Part shown: one piece after another, positions 43,213 to 51,215 of the stretch
Layout: each line of letters begins with the position of its first letter
Position numbering within the stretch: the stretch's first letter is position 1
Source: Planctomycetota bacterium
GTDB lineage: Bacteria > Planctomycetota > SZUA-567 > H5-PLA8
DNA length: 64,000 bases
Assembly (NCBI GenBank): GCA_015075375.1
Contig: JABTUM010000002.1
Coordinates: 142,306 to 206,305 of the forward strand
Reading direction: 5' to 3'
The notes under the pieces: generated by a model
What the model was told of the DNA's origin: nothing
Seen by the model: the letters and a program-made list of their open reading frames with translations, nothing else
Databases searched by the model: none
Translations under genes and position numbers: made by a program

Positions 43213-44025
43213 ATGCTTGAGATCCGCAATCTGGAGCTTCACGTCACGCACGCCTGCAACCTCGCGTGCGAAAGCTGCTCCCATTATTCCAACCAGCACC
43301 ATGCGGGCAACCTTGATCTGGCCGAAGCCGAACGCTGGATGCGCGCTTGGGCGCCGCGCGTGCAGCCGCGGACGTTCTCGCTGCTGGGTGGCGAACCGTC
43401 CATTCATCCCCGGCTGGCCGAATTTATCCCGCTGACGCGCCGGTATTTTCACGACAGCATTCTGCGGCTGGTCACCAACGGTTTCTTTCTGCATCGCCAT
43501 CCCGACTTGCCGTGGGCGCTACGAGACGATCCGCATGCGGAGCTGCATCTGTCCGTACATCACGCTTCCGCCGAATATATGGAACGCTTGGAGCCGGTGC
43601 TGGACTTGGTGGAAGGGTGGGTGAACGAGCACCGCATTCGCCTGGTGCTGTACATGAGCCACCGGCACTGGACGCGCCGGTATGGCGGCTTCGGCGCGGA
43701 GATGCGCCCGTTCGAGGACGGACTGCCGCGGCAAAGCTGGGACGCGTGTCCGGCCAAGTACTGCACGCAGTTGCACGACGGCCGAATCTGGAAATGCCCG
43801 CCGCTGGCCTATCTGCCGATGCAGGCGGCGAAGTATGCGCTGAGTCCGGCGTGGCAGCCGTACTTGCACTACCGGCCGCTCGATGCCGATTGTTCGGAGA
43901 CGGAGCTGGCGGCTTTCTTCGCGCGCGAGGACGAGCGCTTTTGCGGGATGTGTCCGGCCCACCCCGAGCCCATGAACCTGCCCAATCCGCTGCGCGCGCC
44001 GAACCTTCCTCACGACTCCGAGTAG
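43213..44025 (+). CDS. Radical SAM protein with C-terminal Cys cluster (SPASM/twitch-like)
   Basis: The 270-residue protein starts with the AdoMet cluster motif HACNLACESC (Cys15, Cys19, Cys22) and has the SAM-binding GGEP region (LLGGEPSIHPRLAEF). C-terminal Cys groups (CPAKYC about 178-183, CPP after WK, and CGMC near 255) suggest an auxiliary Fe-S cluster. Such enzymes modify peptides or sugars by radical chemistry. It follows the ABC exporter after 26 nt, so it may modify the exported compound or a carrier. The ATG at 43213 gives the normal spacing to the first Cys. Confidence 0.82.
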   Translation: MLEIRNLELHVTHACNLACESCSHYSNQHHAGNLDLAEAERWMRAWAPRVQPRTFSLLGGEPSIHPRLAEFIPLTRRYFHDSILRLVTNGFFLHRHPDLPWALRDDPHAELHLSVHHASAEYMERLEPVLDLVEGWVNEHRIRLVLYMSHRHWTRRYGGFGAEMRPFEDGLPRQSWDACPAKYCTQLHDGRIWKCPPLAYLPMQAAKYALSPAWQPYLHYRPLDADCSETELAAFFAREDERFCGMCPAHPEPMNLPNPLRAPNLPHDSE

Positions 44026-44052
44026 TGCGTCGTTTCCGATGGGACCGGCGGA

Positions 44053-44832
44053 TTAGATGCAACCTGCGAAAGAGCGGCCGCGCAGCGCGACCGATTCGCA
44101 GGGCTTGGACGGATCGCGCGGCTTCCACTGCGCGCTGGCGTAGTGCGTGACCAAGGCGCGGCGGCGGAAGGCGGTCTTGTTCGGGCCGGACATGTGGAAG
44201 AGCCGGTTGTGAAAGAGGACCGCGCTGCCCGCCGGAAGCGGAACGGCGAGGCCTTCGTCGCGTTTCGTCCCTTCGGCTTCCAGGAAGCCGGCATTGAGAT
44301 GGTTCACATCTTTGGGCACGTGGTGGTTCACCAGCGGACCGTGGTGCGAACCGGGGATCACCCAGAGACAGCCGTTTTCAACCGTCGCATCGTCCAGGGC
44401 GATCCAGACCGCCACCCCTTCGGAGGGCGTGTAGTTAAAGTACCAGCCGTCCTGGTGATAGGGCTGCCACTGGCCGTGGTGCGGCGGCTTCATGATCAGT
44501 TGCTGCGCGTAAGCTTTCAGGTCCGGGCCAAGGAGTTCTTCGACGAGGTCCAGTTCGGGCATGCGGTCGAGCAGCGCGCGGAAGTACGCGTCGTGCTTGT
44601 ACGAGTGGTGCAGCTTGAATACGCCCAACTCACGGTCGGCTTCGCTGAGTTTCACGACGCCTTCCTTTATCTGCCGATCCCAGCAGACGCCCTTTTGGTC
44701 TTGCCCGTAGGGGCAAGCCGCCACGATGCGGGAGGTTTCGGCGCAGACTTCGCGCACGAATTCGGGCGAAAGCAGGTCGGGCAGGATCAGGAATCCGTCG
44801 CGCCGGTATTGTTCGAGTTGGGTGGGGTGCAT
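44053..44832 (-). CDS. Phytanoyl-CoA dioxygenase (PhyH)-family enzyme, second copy
   Basis: The 259-residue protein has the Fe triad in YHQDGWYFNY (HxD) and FHNRLFHMSGPN (distal His), with an Arg in FRRRAL. It begins YRRDGFLILPDLLSPEF, the family start. It resembles the copy at 33444-34211 in size and motifs but differs in much of the sequence, so it may act on another substrate. It is convergent with the radical SAM gene and divergent from a second AraC gene. The ATG at 44832 has GGAGAA 9 nt upstream. Confidence 0.85.
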   Translation of the reverse strand: MHPTQLEQYRRDGFLILPDLLSPEFVREVCAETSRIVAACPYGQDQKGVCWDRQIKEGVVKLSEADRELGVFKLHHSYKHDAYFRALLDRMPELDLVEELLGPDLKAYAQQLIMKPPHHGQWQPYHQDGWYFNYTPSEGVAVWIALDDATVENGCLWVIPGSHHGPLVNHHVPKDVNHLNAGFLEAEGTKRDEGLAVPLPAGSAVLFHNRLFHMSGPNKTAFRRRALVTHYASAQWKPRDPSKPCESVALRGRSFAGCI

Positions 44833-44924
44833 GGTTCGGCTTCTCCAAGTGACCAATTATGTGCTTCGATAGAGATCTATACCCTTTCGTAACTACTATA
44901 GCTATCCGTGGGTTGTGTGTAGAT

Positions 44925-44955
44925 TTGCTGAAAAGTTAACGATTCTTGCTATAAT
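44925..44955 (+). promoter_or_regulatory. Promoter of the second AraC gene; transcript likely leaderless
   Basis: TATAAT (44950-44955) is followed by 6 nt and then the ATG at 44962, so transcription would start at or next to the start codon. TTGCTG (44925-44930) is a weak -35 with a 19-nt spacer. No ribosome site fits between. The context is AT-rich. Confidence 0.55.
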
Positions 44956-44961
44956 CCGGGC

Positions 44962-45798
44962 ATGGCCAAGCGACCCTTCTACACCTTGCATTTCACGCCT
45001 CCTCCGGACCTGCTGGCGCGGCTGGCGGTGGTGTCGATCGGGCATTTCCAATTCGACGGCCCGCGGCAAGGGCAGCGCTTGCAGGGCTGGCATGTCGAAC
45101 ACCTGCACTACACGCTTGCCGGCGGCGCCTTGGCTCAGATCGCGGGACAGACCTATCGCGCGCGGGCGGGGTCGCTTTGGTTTACGCCCAAAGACCAGCC
45201 CTATACCTACGCCACCGATCCGGAAACCGGCTTCTGGGAAGGCTTGTGGATCGAGTTCGACGGCGCGTGGGTGCGCGAGGCTTGGCGCATGCTCGGCTTG
45301 GACGGCGTTATCCATGTGCCCAACGCGTACGAGGCCGGGCGGGTGGTGGAGGCGATCCACGCGCGGCTCCGGGGCGGCGGCGAAGCCGCGTTGTACGAGT
45401 CGAGCGCGCAGTTGCTGGAACTCTTCGCGCTGCTGCGCCGCATCGCTCATGCCCAACACGGCCGGCGCGATGCCGGCGGCGCCGCGGTTGCAAATGCGCA
45501 AGCTTACGCGCGGGAGCATCTCGCCGACCCGCTCGACTTGGGCGCGCTGGCGAAGATCGCGCATCTCAGTCCGCACCATTTCGCGCGGCTGTTTCATGCG
45601 CATACCGGTTTTACGCCGCTGCATTGGCTGCGCTCGGAACGAGTCGGGCGCGCTCAGGAGCTCTTTCGCCAAGGCGGCCTGAACGTATCGGAAGTCGGGC
45701 GGGCGGTGGGCTACCCCGTGGTGCAGCAGTTTTCTCGTGTTTTCAAGCGTGCGACGGGGATAGGGCCGCGCCAGTTCGTGCGCTCGCTGCCGCGCTGA
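44962..45798 (+). CDS. AraC-family transcriptional regulator (second copy)
   Basis: The 278-residue protein has an N-terminal cupin-like sensor (GWHVEHLHYTLAGG, YRARAGSLWFTPKDQPYTYA) and a C-terminal double HTH (about 180-275, YAREHLADPLDLGALAKIAH, SPHHFARLFHAHTGFTPLHW, VVQQFSRVFKRATGIGPRQF). It stands divergent to PhyH copy two, as the first AraC gene does to copy one. No ribosome site precedes the ATG; the promoter geometry suggests a leaderless message. It probably activates the PhyH gene on binding a ligand. Confidence 0.88.
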   Translation: MAKRPFYTLHFTPPPDLLARLAVVSIGHFQFDGPRQGQRLQGWHVEHLHYTLAGGALAQIAGQTYRARAGSLWFTPKDQPYTYATDPETGFWEGLWIEFDGAWVREAWRMLGLDGVIHVPNAYEAGRVVEAIHARLRGGGEAALYESSAQLLELFALLRRIAHAQHGRRDAGGAAVANAQAYAREHLADPLDLGALAKIAHLSPHHFARLFHAHTGFTPLHWLRSERVGRAQELFRQGGLNVSEVGRAVGYPVVQQFSRVFKRATGIGPRQFVRSLPR

Positions 45799-45900
45799 AC
45801 TGCCCGAAGTGCAGGCATCATTCTATTAAACCTCGGTAACGCGAATGCCGTTCGCGTATCCCACCAGTGCGTTGGATTCCCAATCTACGGAGGCTGGACG

Positions 45901-47778
45901 ATGCGCGCGTATCTGCTTTGGGTGCTGGTGGCCTGTTCGACGTGCTGGGCGGGAAGCAGTCTCGATCCGGTTGTGAAAGGCCCCGAAGGGCAGCGCGCTT
46001 TCGACGAGTTGGCAACGTATTACGCGAATAACAAGTCCGAGACCGGGCTAAATCGGGCGCTGGCCGACCTGAAGGGCGCCGACGCGGCCAAACGCAAAGC
46101 GGCGGGGGCCTACCTGCATGCTCTCCTGAAGCAGCTTTTCGCCGACGAGAGCAACGGCCGGGCGCCGTGGAAGAGCACGCCGTTCTTCGGCGGGCGGCCG
46201 ATCTGCGATGCGCGCGAGTACCGCAAGGCGGTGGCCAAGGCCGTGGGCGAGCAAGCCGGCGGCGCGGAGTCGCTGGCGGCCATCGAATGGCTGCTCTTCG
46301 AAGAGAAGGATGCGCCGAACCAAGCCGCGGGGATGCAGGCGCTGGAACGCCTGGAGGGTCCGGCGGCGGCGGAACTGTTCAAGAAGCTGCTGGCGCAGCC
46401 GCACCCGAATGCGAAGGTCGCGGAAAAGGTCGTGTCGCTCGCCGGCCAGCGCAAGATGAAGGAACTGGCGCCGGAAATCTCGAAGCTGTGCGGGCATTAC
46501 CGGACAAGCGTGCGCGAGGCGGCGCGCGGGGCGGCGCCGGATGCGGGCGTGGCGAAGCCGCCCGCGTATGCCGCGGAAGCCGCGTTCACGCCGTGGCTGG
46601 AAGGGCAGTTGGAGCAGATCCGTAAGTGCGTGGCGTACGAGATTCCTTCGATCGCGTCGTTCATGAAGTTCACGCCGAAGGGCGAGAACGCGCGATCCTT
46701 TGGCGCGTTCGTGGTGCTGGAAGAGCAGCGCGGCAGCTACCACGTGATCGACTGGTGGGGGCGCTCGCAGAAGCTGTCGCACGATCAGGTCAAGGCCGAA
46801 CCGTGGTCGCTGGCGGCGGCGGCGAAGGAATTGACCGAGTTGCGCGCGAATGCGAAGCAGCCACGGGACGTGGTGGAAAAACTTTCGCGCGAAGGCGGCA
46901 TGACGGGCCAGTTCGAGCCGAACTTCGTCGCGTTGCCCGAAGCGCTGGTGGGCGCATGGGCGTTCGAAAAGGGCGAGAAGGCCGCGGCGGCGGCGCTTCT
47001 GTTTCCGCGCCTGGATGCGATGGCCGACGATCGCTGGCTGGCGTGGGTCGCCCGCGACCTGCTGGGGCATCCGTACTTCCAGAAGATGCTCTACCACTTT
47101 TCGCACGAACGCGATTACGGTGCGGCGCTGAAGCTCGCCCTGCATCTCTCGCAGCCGATCTTCGACGAGTACACGTATCAGGACGAAGCGCAAAAGCTGG
47201 CCGGGGAACTGGCCAAGCGCGGCGAAGACTTCAAAACCTTCAAGCTTCCGACGCCCGCCGAATGGAAAACCTTGCAGTTGAAGCTCGACCGCCCCGCTCG
47301 AATCGCGTACTTGGCCGAGCGCCTGAAGCTCTTGAATTGCATTCAGTTGAGCCAGCCCGGAGACGTGAATTACGCCGACAAGCAGTTCGCGGAGCCCTAT
47401 GCGCAGGGCGGCAAAACCGAGGTAATCAATCCGTTTAACGAGTTGCGCGCCATGAACCTCCAGCCCCAGGATCTCGCGGCGCTGGCGCCGTTCGTGAAGG
47501 ACGATGCGTACATTCCTTCGTTCGGCTACTGGCGCGATTTTCACCACAAGCGCACAATCCATCGTGTGAACTACGTCGTGGCGGCGGTGCTCAACGAGGC
47601 GGCGAAGAAGGACCTCGCCAAGCTGGGCGAGTGGAGCGGGCTTGACGAAGCCGCCAAGCAGAAGCACATCGACGGGATTCTGGCGTGGTGCGAGGCCAAC
47701 AAGGGCAAGACGCGCGAACAGTTGCCCGACGAACTTCCCAAGCGCCCGCAAGGCGGCATGCGGATCGACGCGCCGTAG
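45901..47778 (+). CDS. Exported HEAT-like repeat protein of unknown function
   Basis: This 625-residue protein starts with a signal peptide (MRAYLLWVLVACSTCWA/GSS). A lipobox-like LVAC occurs at Cys12, but that is very short for a lipoprotein signal, so cleavage after CWA is more likely. The mature part is helical, with HEAT-like pairs (AAMQALERLEGPAAAELFKK-type, GQRKMKELAPEISKL). An insertion (about 235-300, SFGAFVVLEEQRGSYHVIDW) looks like a beta domain. I recognise no catalytic motif. GGAGG stands before the ATG. The gene lies 80 nt upstream of the AddB gene on the same strand. Confidence 0.6.
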   Translation: MRAYLLWVLVACSTCWAGSSLDPVVKGPEGQRAFDELATYYANNKSETGLNRALADLKGADAAKRKAAGAYLHALLKQLFADESNGRAPWKSTPFFGGRPICDAREYRKAVAKAVGEQAGGAESLAAIEWLLFEEKDAPNQAAGMQALERLEGPAAAELFKKLLAQPHPNAKVAEKVVSLAGQRKMKELAPEISKLCGHYRTSVREAARGAAPDAGVAKPPAYAAEAAFTPWLEGQLEQIRKCVAYEIPSIASFMKFTPKGENARSFGAFVVLEEQRGSYHVIDWWGRSQKLSHDQVKAEPWSLAAAAKELTELRANAKQPRDVVEKLSREGGMTGQFEPNFVALPEALVGAWAFEKGEKAAAAALLFPRLDAMADDRWLAWVARDLLGHPYFQKMLYHFSHERDYGAALKLALHLSQPIFDEYTYQDEAQKLAGELAKRGEDFKTFKLPTPAEWKTLQLKLDRPARIAYLAERLKLLNCIQLSQPGDVNYADKQFAEPYAQGGKTEVINPFNELRAMNLQPQDLAALAPFVKDDAYIPSFGYWRDFHHKRTIHRVNYVVAAVLNEAAKKDLAKLGEWSGLDEAAKQKHIDGILAWCEANKGKTREQLPDELPKRPQGGMRIDAP

Positions 47779-47858
47779 GCTGCGGCAGGCCGCGCGGCGC
47801 CGCAGCCGGATTTCGGCCCTTCCGCTGGACGCTTTCGCCCATCGGTTATCTTGGGGGC

Positions 47859-50800
47859 ATGGCGGACGCGGGCAAGATCACGATTTATCCCTCGGCGCTG
47901 GCGCGCGACGCGGCGCTGGATGCGCGAGCGGCCGTTCAAGGCGGAGCCGCTTGGGCCGAGGATGACCTGACCTTTCAGCAATGGCTTCAACGCCTCGACC
48001 GGGCGCTGCCGCGTTCGGGCGACACCATTCCCCAAGAGCTGAGCGAACCTGCGCGGCTGGCACTGCTGCGCGAGGTCTGGCTGGCTTGCGCGGCCCGGGA
48101 AGGAACGTTGCCGGCGTCGTGGCGCGAGCCGACGCGCGGCGCGCTGGAGGCGCTGGCGCGGCTGGTGGCGGCGTGGAAAGGCGCGGGGTTGCGCCCGGAC
48201 GACGCGCGTCGCGCGGCGGATGCGGTTGAGCCGCCCGCCGCGCATCTGGCCGCGACCCTGCGCCCGCTGGCGGCCATTTGGAGCGCGTACGAAGACGCGC
48301 TGGGCACAGCGTGGACCGATCGCGAGGGTTGGCAGCAGGAAGTGCTGGCGCGCCTGCACGCGGCCTCCAGCCTGCCTGACGATTTGGCCGGGGCAAAGGC
48401 CGAGATTCTGGTGCAGGACACGCTGAGATTGCCGCCGTTTCATCGCGCGGTCTGGACGCGCCTGATCGAATTGGGCGCGCGCGTGCGGGTACGGCCCGCG
48501 GTGGATGCGAACGATCCGCAACCAACCGTTGGCGCGCTGGTTTCGTTGCTTCCTGCGGAAGGTCCTTTGCGCGAGGCGTACGAACCGGCGGAAGCGAAAC
48601 CCGCGCCAAAGAAAATTGAGCGCTGGGTGGCGCCGACGCCTTACGCCGAGACTTACGAGATCGGCCGGCGTGTGAAGGCATGGCTGGAAGCGGGGGCGGC
48701 ACAGGCGCACGAGATTGCGGTCGTCTTCCGCGACTTGGGTTCGTACAGCCAGTTCCTCGCCGATGTGTTTCGCCGTTTGGGTGTGCCGTATTACGAGCGG
48801 CGTGGTGAGCCGCTGCGCTTTCAGCCGCTGGTGCGAGTGGCGCTGACCGCCCTGGAGGCCGTGCGCGACGGGTTGGACGCGGAAAGCGTGTTCCGCTTCT
48901 TGTGCGCAGGGCCGGTGGATGCGGCGGCGCTGGCCGGCGAACGCGAGCCGCTCGATCCGTTCGCGCTGCGTGCGCTGGCGCAGGACGCGCGGGTGGGCCG
49001 CTTGTACGGCGCGGACCGGCATCGCGCCGCCGAAGTCTGGACGCGAAAACTCGATGCGTACGAAGCCTATCGCACGGGAGCGGGGAAGAAGATCGATTCG
49101 CGCGCGGTGCGCGCGCTTAAGTCGATCGTGCAGAGGCTGGAAAGTTTGAGCGCGCCACGCACGCGGTCTAAGTTCGTGGAAGCGTGGCGAACCTTCTGGA
49201 AGGATGCGGGGCTGGCGGCGGGCGGCGTGCCGAACGAGGCGCGCGATGCGGCGAGCTTGCGGAATTTCTATACGGCGCTGGATGCCTGCGCCGAAGGCCC
49301 CGGCGCGCGGACCGAACGCCTGAAGCTCGAGGAGTTTGCCGAACTCTTCGAAAGCGTGCTGGGCGGCGAGAACCTAACGCTCGAGGGTAACGACCGAGCA
49401 GGCGGCGTGCGGGTGCTGAACCTCTACGATTTGCGCGGATTGAATTTTAAGAAGGTAATATTGTCCGGCCTGATGGAAGCGCACTTTCCGGCGCTTCCGG
49501 GCGCCGATGCGCTGCTGGGCGGTGGTATCGCTCTGCCGTTGCGCCGCGCGTTCGCACGGGCCGCGCCTCAAGCCGGGCCGCTGGCCGGCATCGAACCGCG
49601 GCTGCGCGAAGAAGCCTACGAAGACGAGCGCGCGCTGCTGGCGCTGGCTTGGCGCGCGGCCGCCGGCGGGGAACTTTGGCTCACGCGGAGCAAGACCGAT
49701 GCGGACGGCAAGCCCGCGGGTGCGAGCGTCTTCTGGGACGAAGACGCGTTTAGGGAGATCAAGGAAGAACCCGCTGCGTCGGTGCGACCGGCCCCGCCGC
49801 TTCCGCGCTGCGTGCTGCCCGAAGAAGCCGAGTTGCGCACGGCCTGGATCTTGGGCGGCGGCGGCAGCGGCAGCGGAACGGGCCGGGAGGCCGAGCGCGC
49901 GAGCGCGGCTGCGTTGGCGCAGCCGCCGGCCGGCCGGCTGCGCACGCTTGTTGCGCGCGCACAGATCGAGCACCGCCGGCGAACATTTTTCGATGCCAAA
50001 GCTCCCGAGCTAACCCACGACGCCTCAAACGCGCAGGTGGCGGCCGGCGCGTTCGACGGCGATGTAGGTCTGGATGCGCCCGAAGCAGCCGGGATGCTGG
50101 CTCGGCGCTGGCTTTCAGAAGCCGGCGCGAACCAGGTTCAACCGATGGCGCCCACGGCGATCGAGACGCTCGCGCGGTGCGGTTTTCGGTTCCTGTCCGA
50201 ACGCTTGTATGGCGCGCGCGACCGGGAAGAGCCCGAGGAGGAACTCTCGCCGCTCGCACGGGGTAGTCTATGGCATACCGTTTTGCAACGCTTCTACGAG
50301 GCGGAACTTCAAGCCGCGCGAGATGCAGGCGGCTATGTCGCGATCCTGGATCCCGCCCGCCGCGTGGCCTACCTGAACCGGTTGGAGACGTTGGCGCGCG
50401 AAGCGTGCGCCGAGGCCGAAGCGGACCACTTCACCGGCCAGCCGGGCTTATGGAAACTCCAGCGCACGCAGCTTGAAGCGGGGCTGGGCGTGTGGCTGGA
50501 GCACGAGTTCGCCGAACTGGAACGCGGAGGTTCGGACGCTTATCGGCCGGCGTTCGTGGAGTTCGCGTTCGGCCCGAAGCGTTCGGATGCGCGCGGTCCT
50601 ATGCACGGCGAGGCGGTGGAAGTACGCATTCCCGATCCGGGCGGACCGCGAACACTCCTGCTGGAAGGTCGCTTCGACCGGCTGGACTTGTGCGTGGACG
50701 ATCCGCGTTCGCGTGTGCCGCTCGTACGCGGCCTGCGATTGGTGGATTACAAGACCGGGCGCGGCGCGTATCTGCGCGATGCGCTGCAAGCGGAGGCGCT

Positions 50801-51212
50801 GGAGGCGCTTCTGAACGCGCAGCTACCGGTTTATTTGGCGGCGGCGGTGCAGTTCCTGCGCTCCGAAGTGGCCGCCCAAAAATTGCGCGTGGATTGGGAC
50901 GCGTTGTGGGAGCACAGCACCGCGGCGTATTACGCGCTGGGCGATTTGCCGGAAGCCCGGCGCGCAGGCAAGTCGGCGCTGCTGGCGCCCAAGGCGTGGC
51001 CCGGCGATTCGCTGCGCGCGTTCGTGGACGGAGCCGAAGGCACGGAGGCGCTTCTTTTCGAGGCCGTCCGTGCGCGCGTCGCGGAGGCGCTCTCCGGCCG
51101 CTTCGCGGTCCGGCCGCTCGAATGCGGCGGAACCCATTGTGCGGCGCGCTTTGCGTGCCGCTACCGCGAAGTCCCGGGCGCCGCGGATTCGCCCGCGACC
51201 GGGGAGGGCTGA
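47859..51212 (+). CDS. addB: AddB-type helicase-nuclease subunit (PD-(D/E)XK nuclease with Fe-S Cys)
   Basis: The 1117-residue protein has an AddB-like inactive helicase fold: no Walker A in the N-terminus, but GGVRVLNLYDLRGLNFKKVI and LSGLMEAHFPA are typical. The C-terminal PD-(D/E)XK nuclease has LEGRFDRLD and VDYKTG (active-site Asp and Lys). A four-Cys set, Cys774 (LARCGFRFL) and Cys1089, Cys1094, Cys1100 (CGGTHCAARFAC), matches the Fe-S staple of AddB. With AddA (start 3 nt after this stop) it forms a DNA end-processing complex for recombinational repair. The ATG at 47859 (GGGGG upstream) is chosen; the 58-residue extension overlaps the preceding gene. Confidence 0.85.
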   Translation: MADAGKITIYPSALARDAALDARAAVQGGAAWAEDDLTFQQWLQRLDRALPRSGDTIPQELSEPARLALLREVWLACAAREGTLPASWREPTRGALEALARLVAAWKGAGLRPDDARRAADAVEPPAAHLAATLRPLAAIWSAYEDALGTAWTDREGWQQEVLARLHAASSLPDDLAGAKAEILVQDTLRLPPFHRAVWTRLIELGARVRVRPAVDANDPQPTVGALVSLLPAEGPLREAYEPAEAKPAPKKIERWVAPTPYAETYEIGRRVKAWLEAGAAQAHEIAVVFRDLGSYSQFLADVFRRLGVPYYERRGEPLRFQPLVRVALTALEAVRDGLDAESVFRFLCAGPVDAAALAGEREPLDPFALRALAQDARVGRLYGADRHRAAEVWTRKLDAYEAYRTGAGKKIDSRAVRALKSIVQRLESLSAPRTRSKFVEAWRTFWKDAGLAAGGVPNEARDAASLRNFYTALDACAEGPGARTERLKLEEFAELFESVLGGENLTLEGNDRAGGVRVLNLYDLRGLNFKKVILSGLMEAHFPALPGADALLGGGIALPLRRAFARAAPQAGPLAGIEPRLREEAYEDERALLALAWRAAAGGELWLTRSKTDADGKPAGASVFWDEDAFREIKEEPAASVRPAPPLPRCVLPEEAELRTAWILGGGGSGSGTGREAERASAAALAQPPAGRLRTLVARAQIEHRRRTFFDAKAPELTHDASNAQVAAGAFDGDVGLDAPEAAGMLARRWLSEAGANQVQPMAPTAIETLARCGFRFLSERLYGARDREEPEEELSPLARGSLWHTVLQRFYEAELQAARDAGGYVAILDPARRVAYLNRLETLAREACAEAEADHFTGQPGLWKLQRTQLEAGLGVWLEHEFAELERGGSDAYRPAFVEFAFGPKRSDARGPMHGEAVEVRIPDPGGPRTLLLEGRFDRLDLCVDDPRSRVPLVRGLRLVDYKTGRGAYLRDALQAEALEALLNAQLPVYLAAAVQFLRSEVAAQKLRVDWDALWEHSTAAYYALGDLPEARRAGKSALLAPKAWPGDSLRAFVDGAEGTEALLFEAVRARVAEALSGRFAVRPLECGGTHCAARFACRYREVPGAADSPATGEG

Positions 51213-51215
51213 CGC

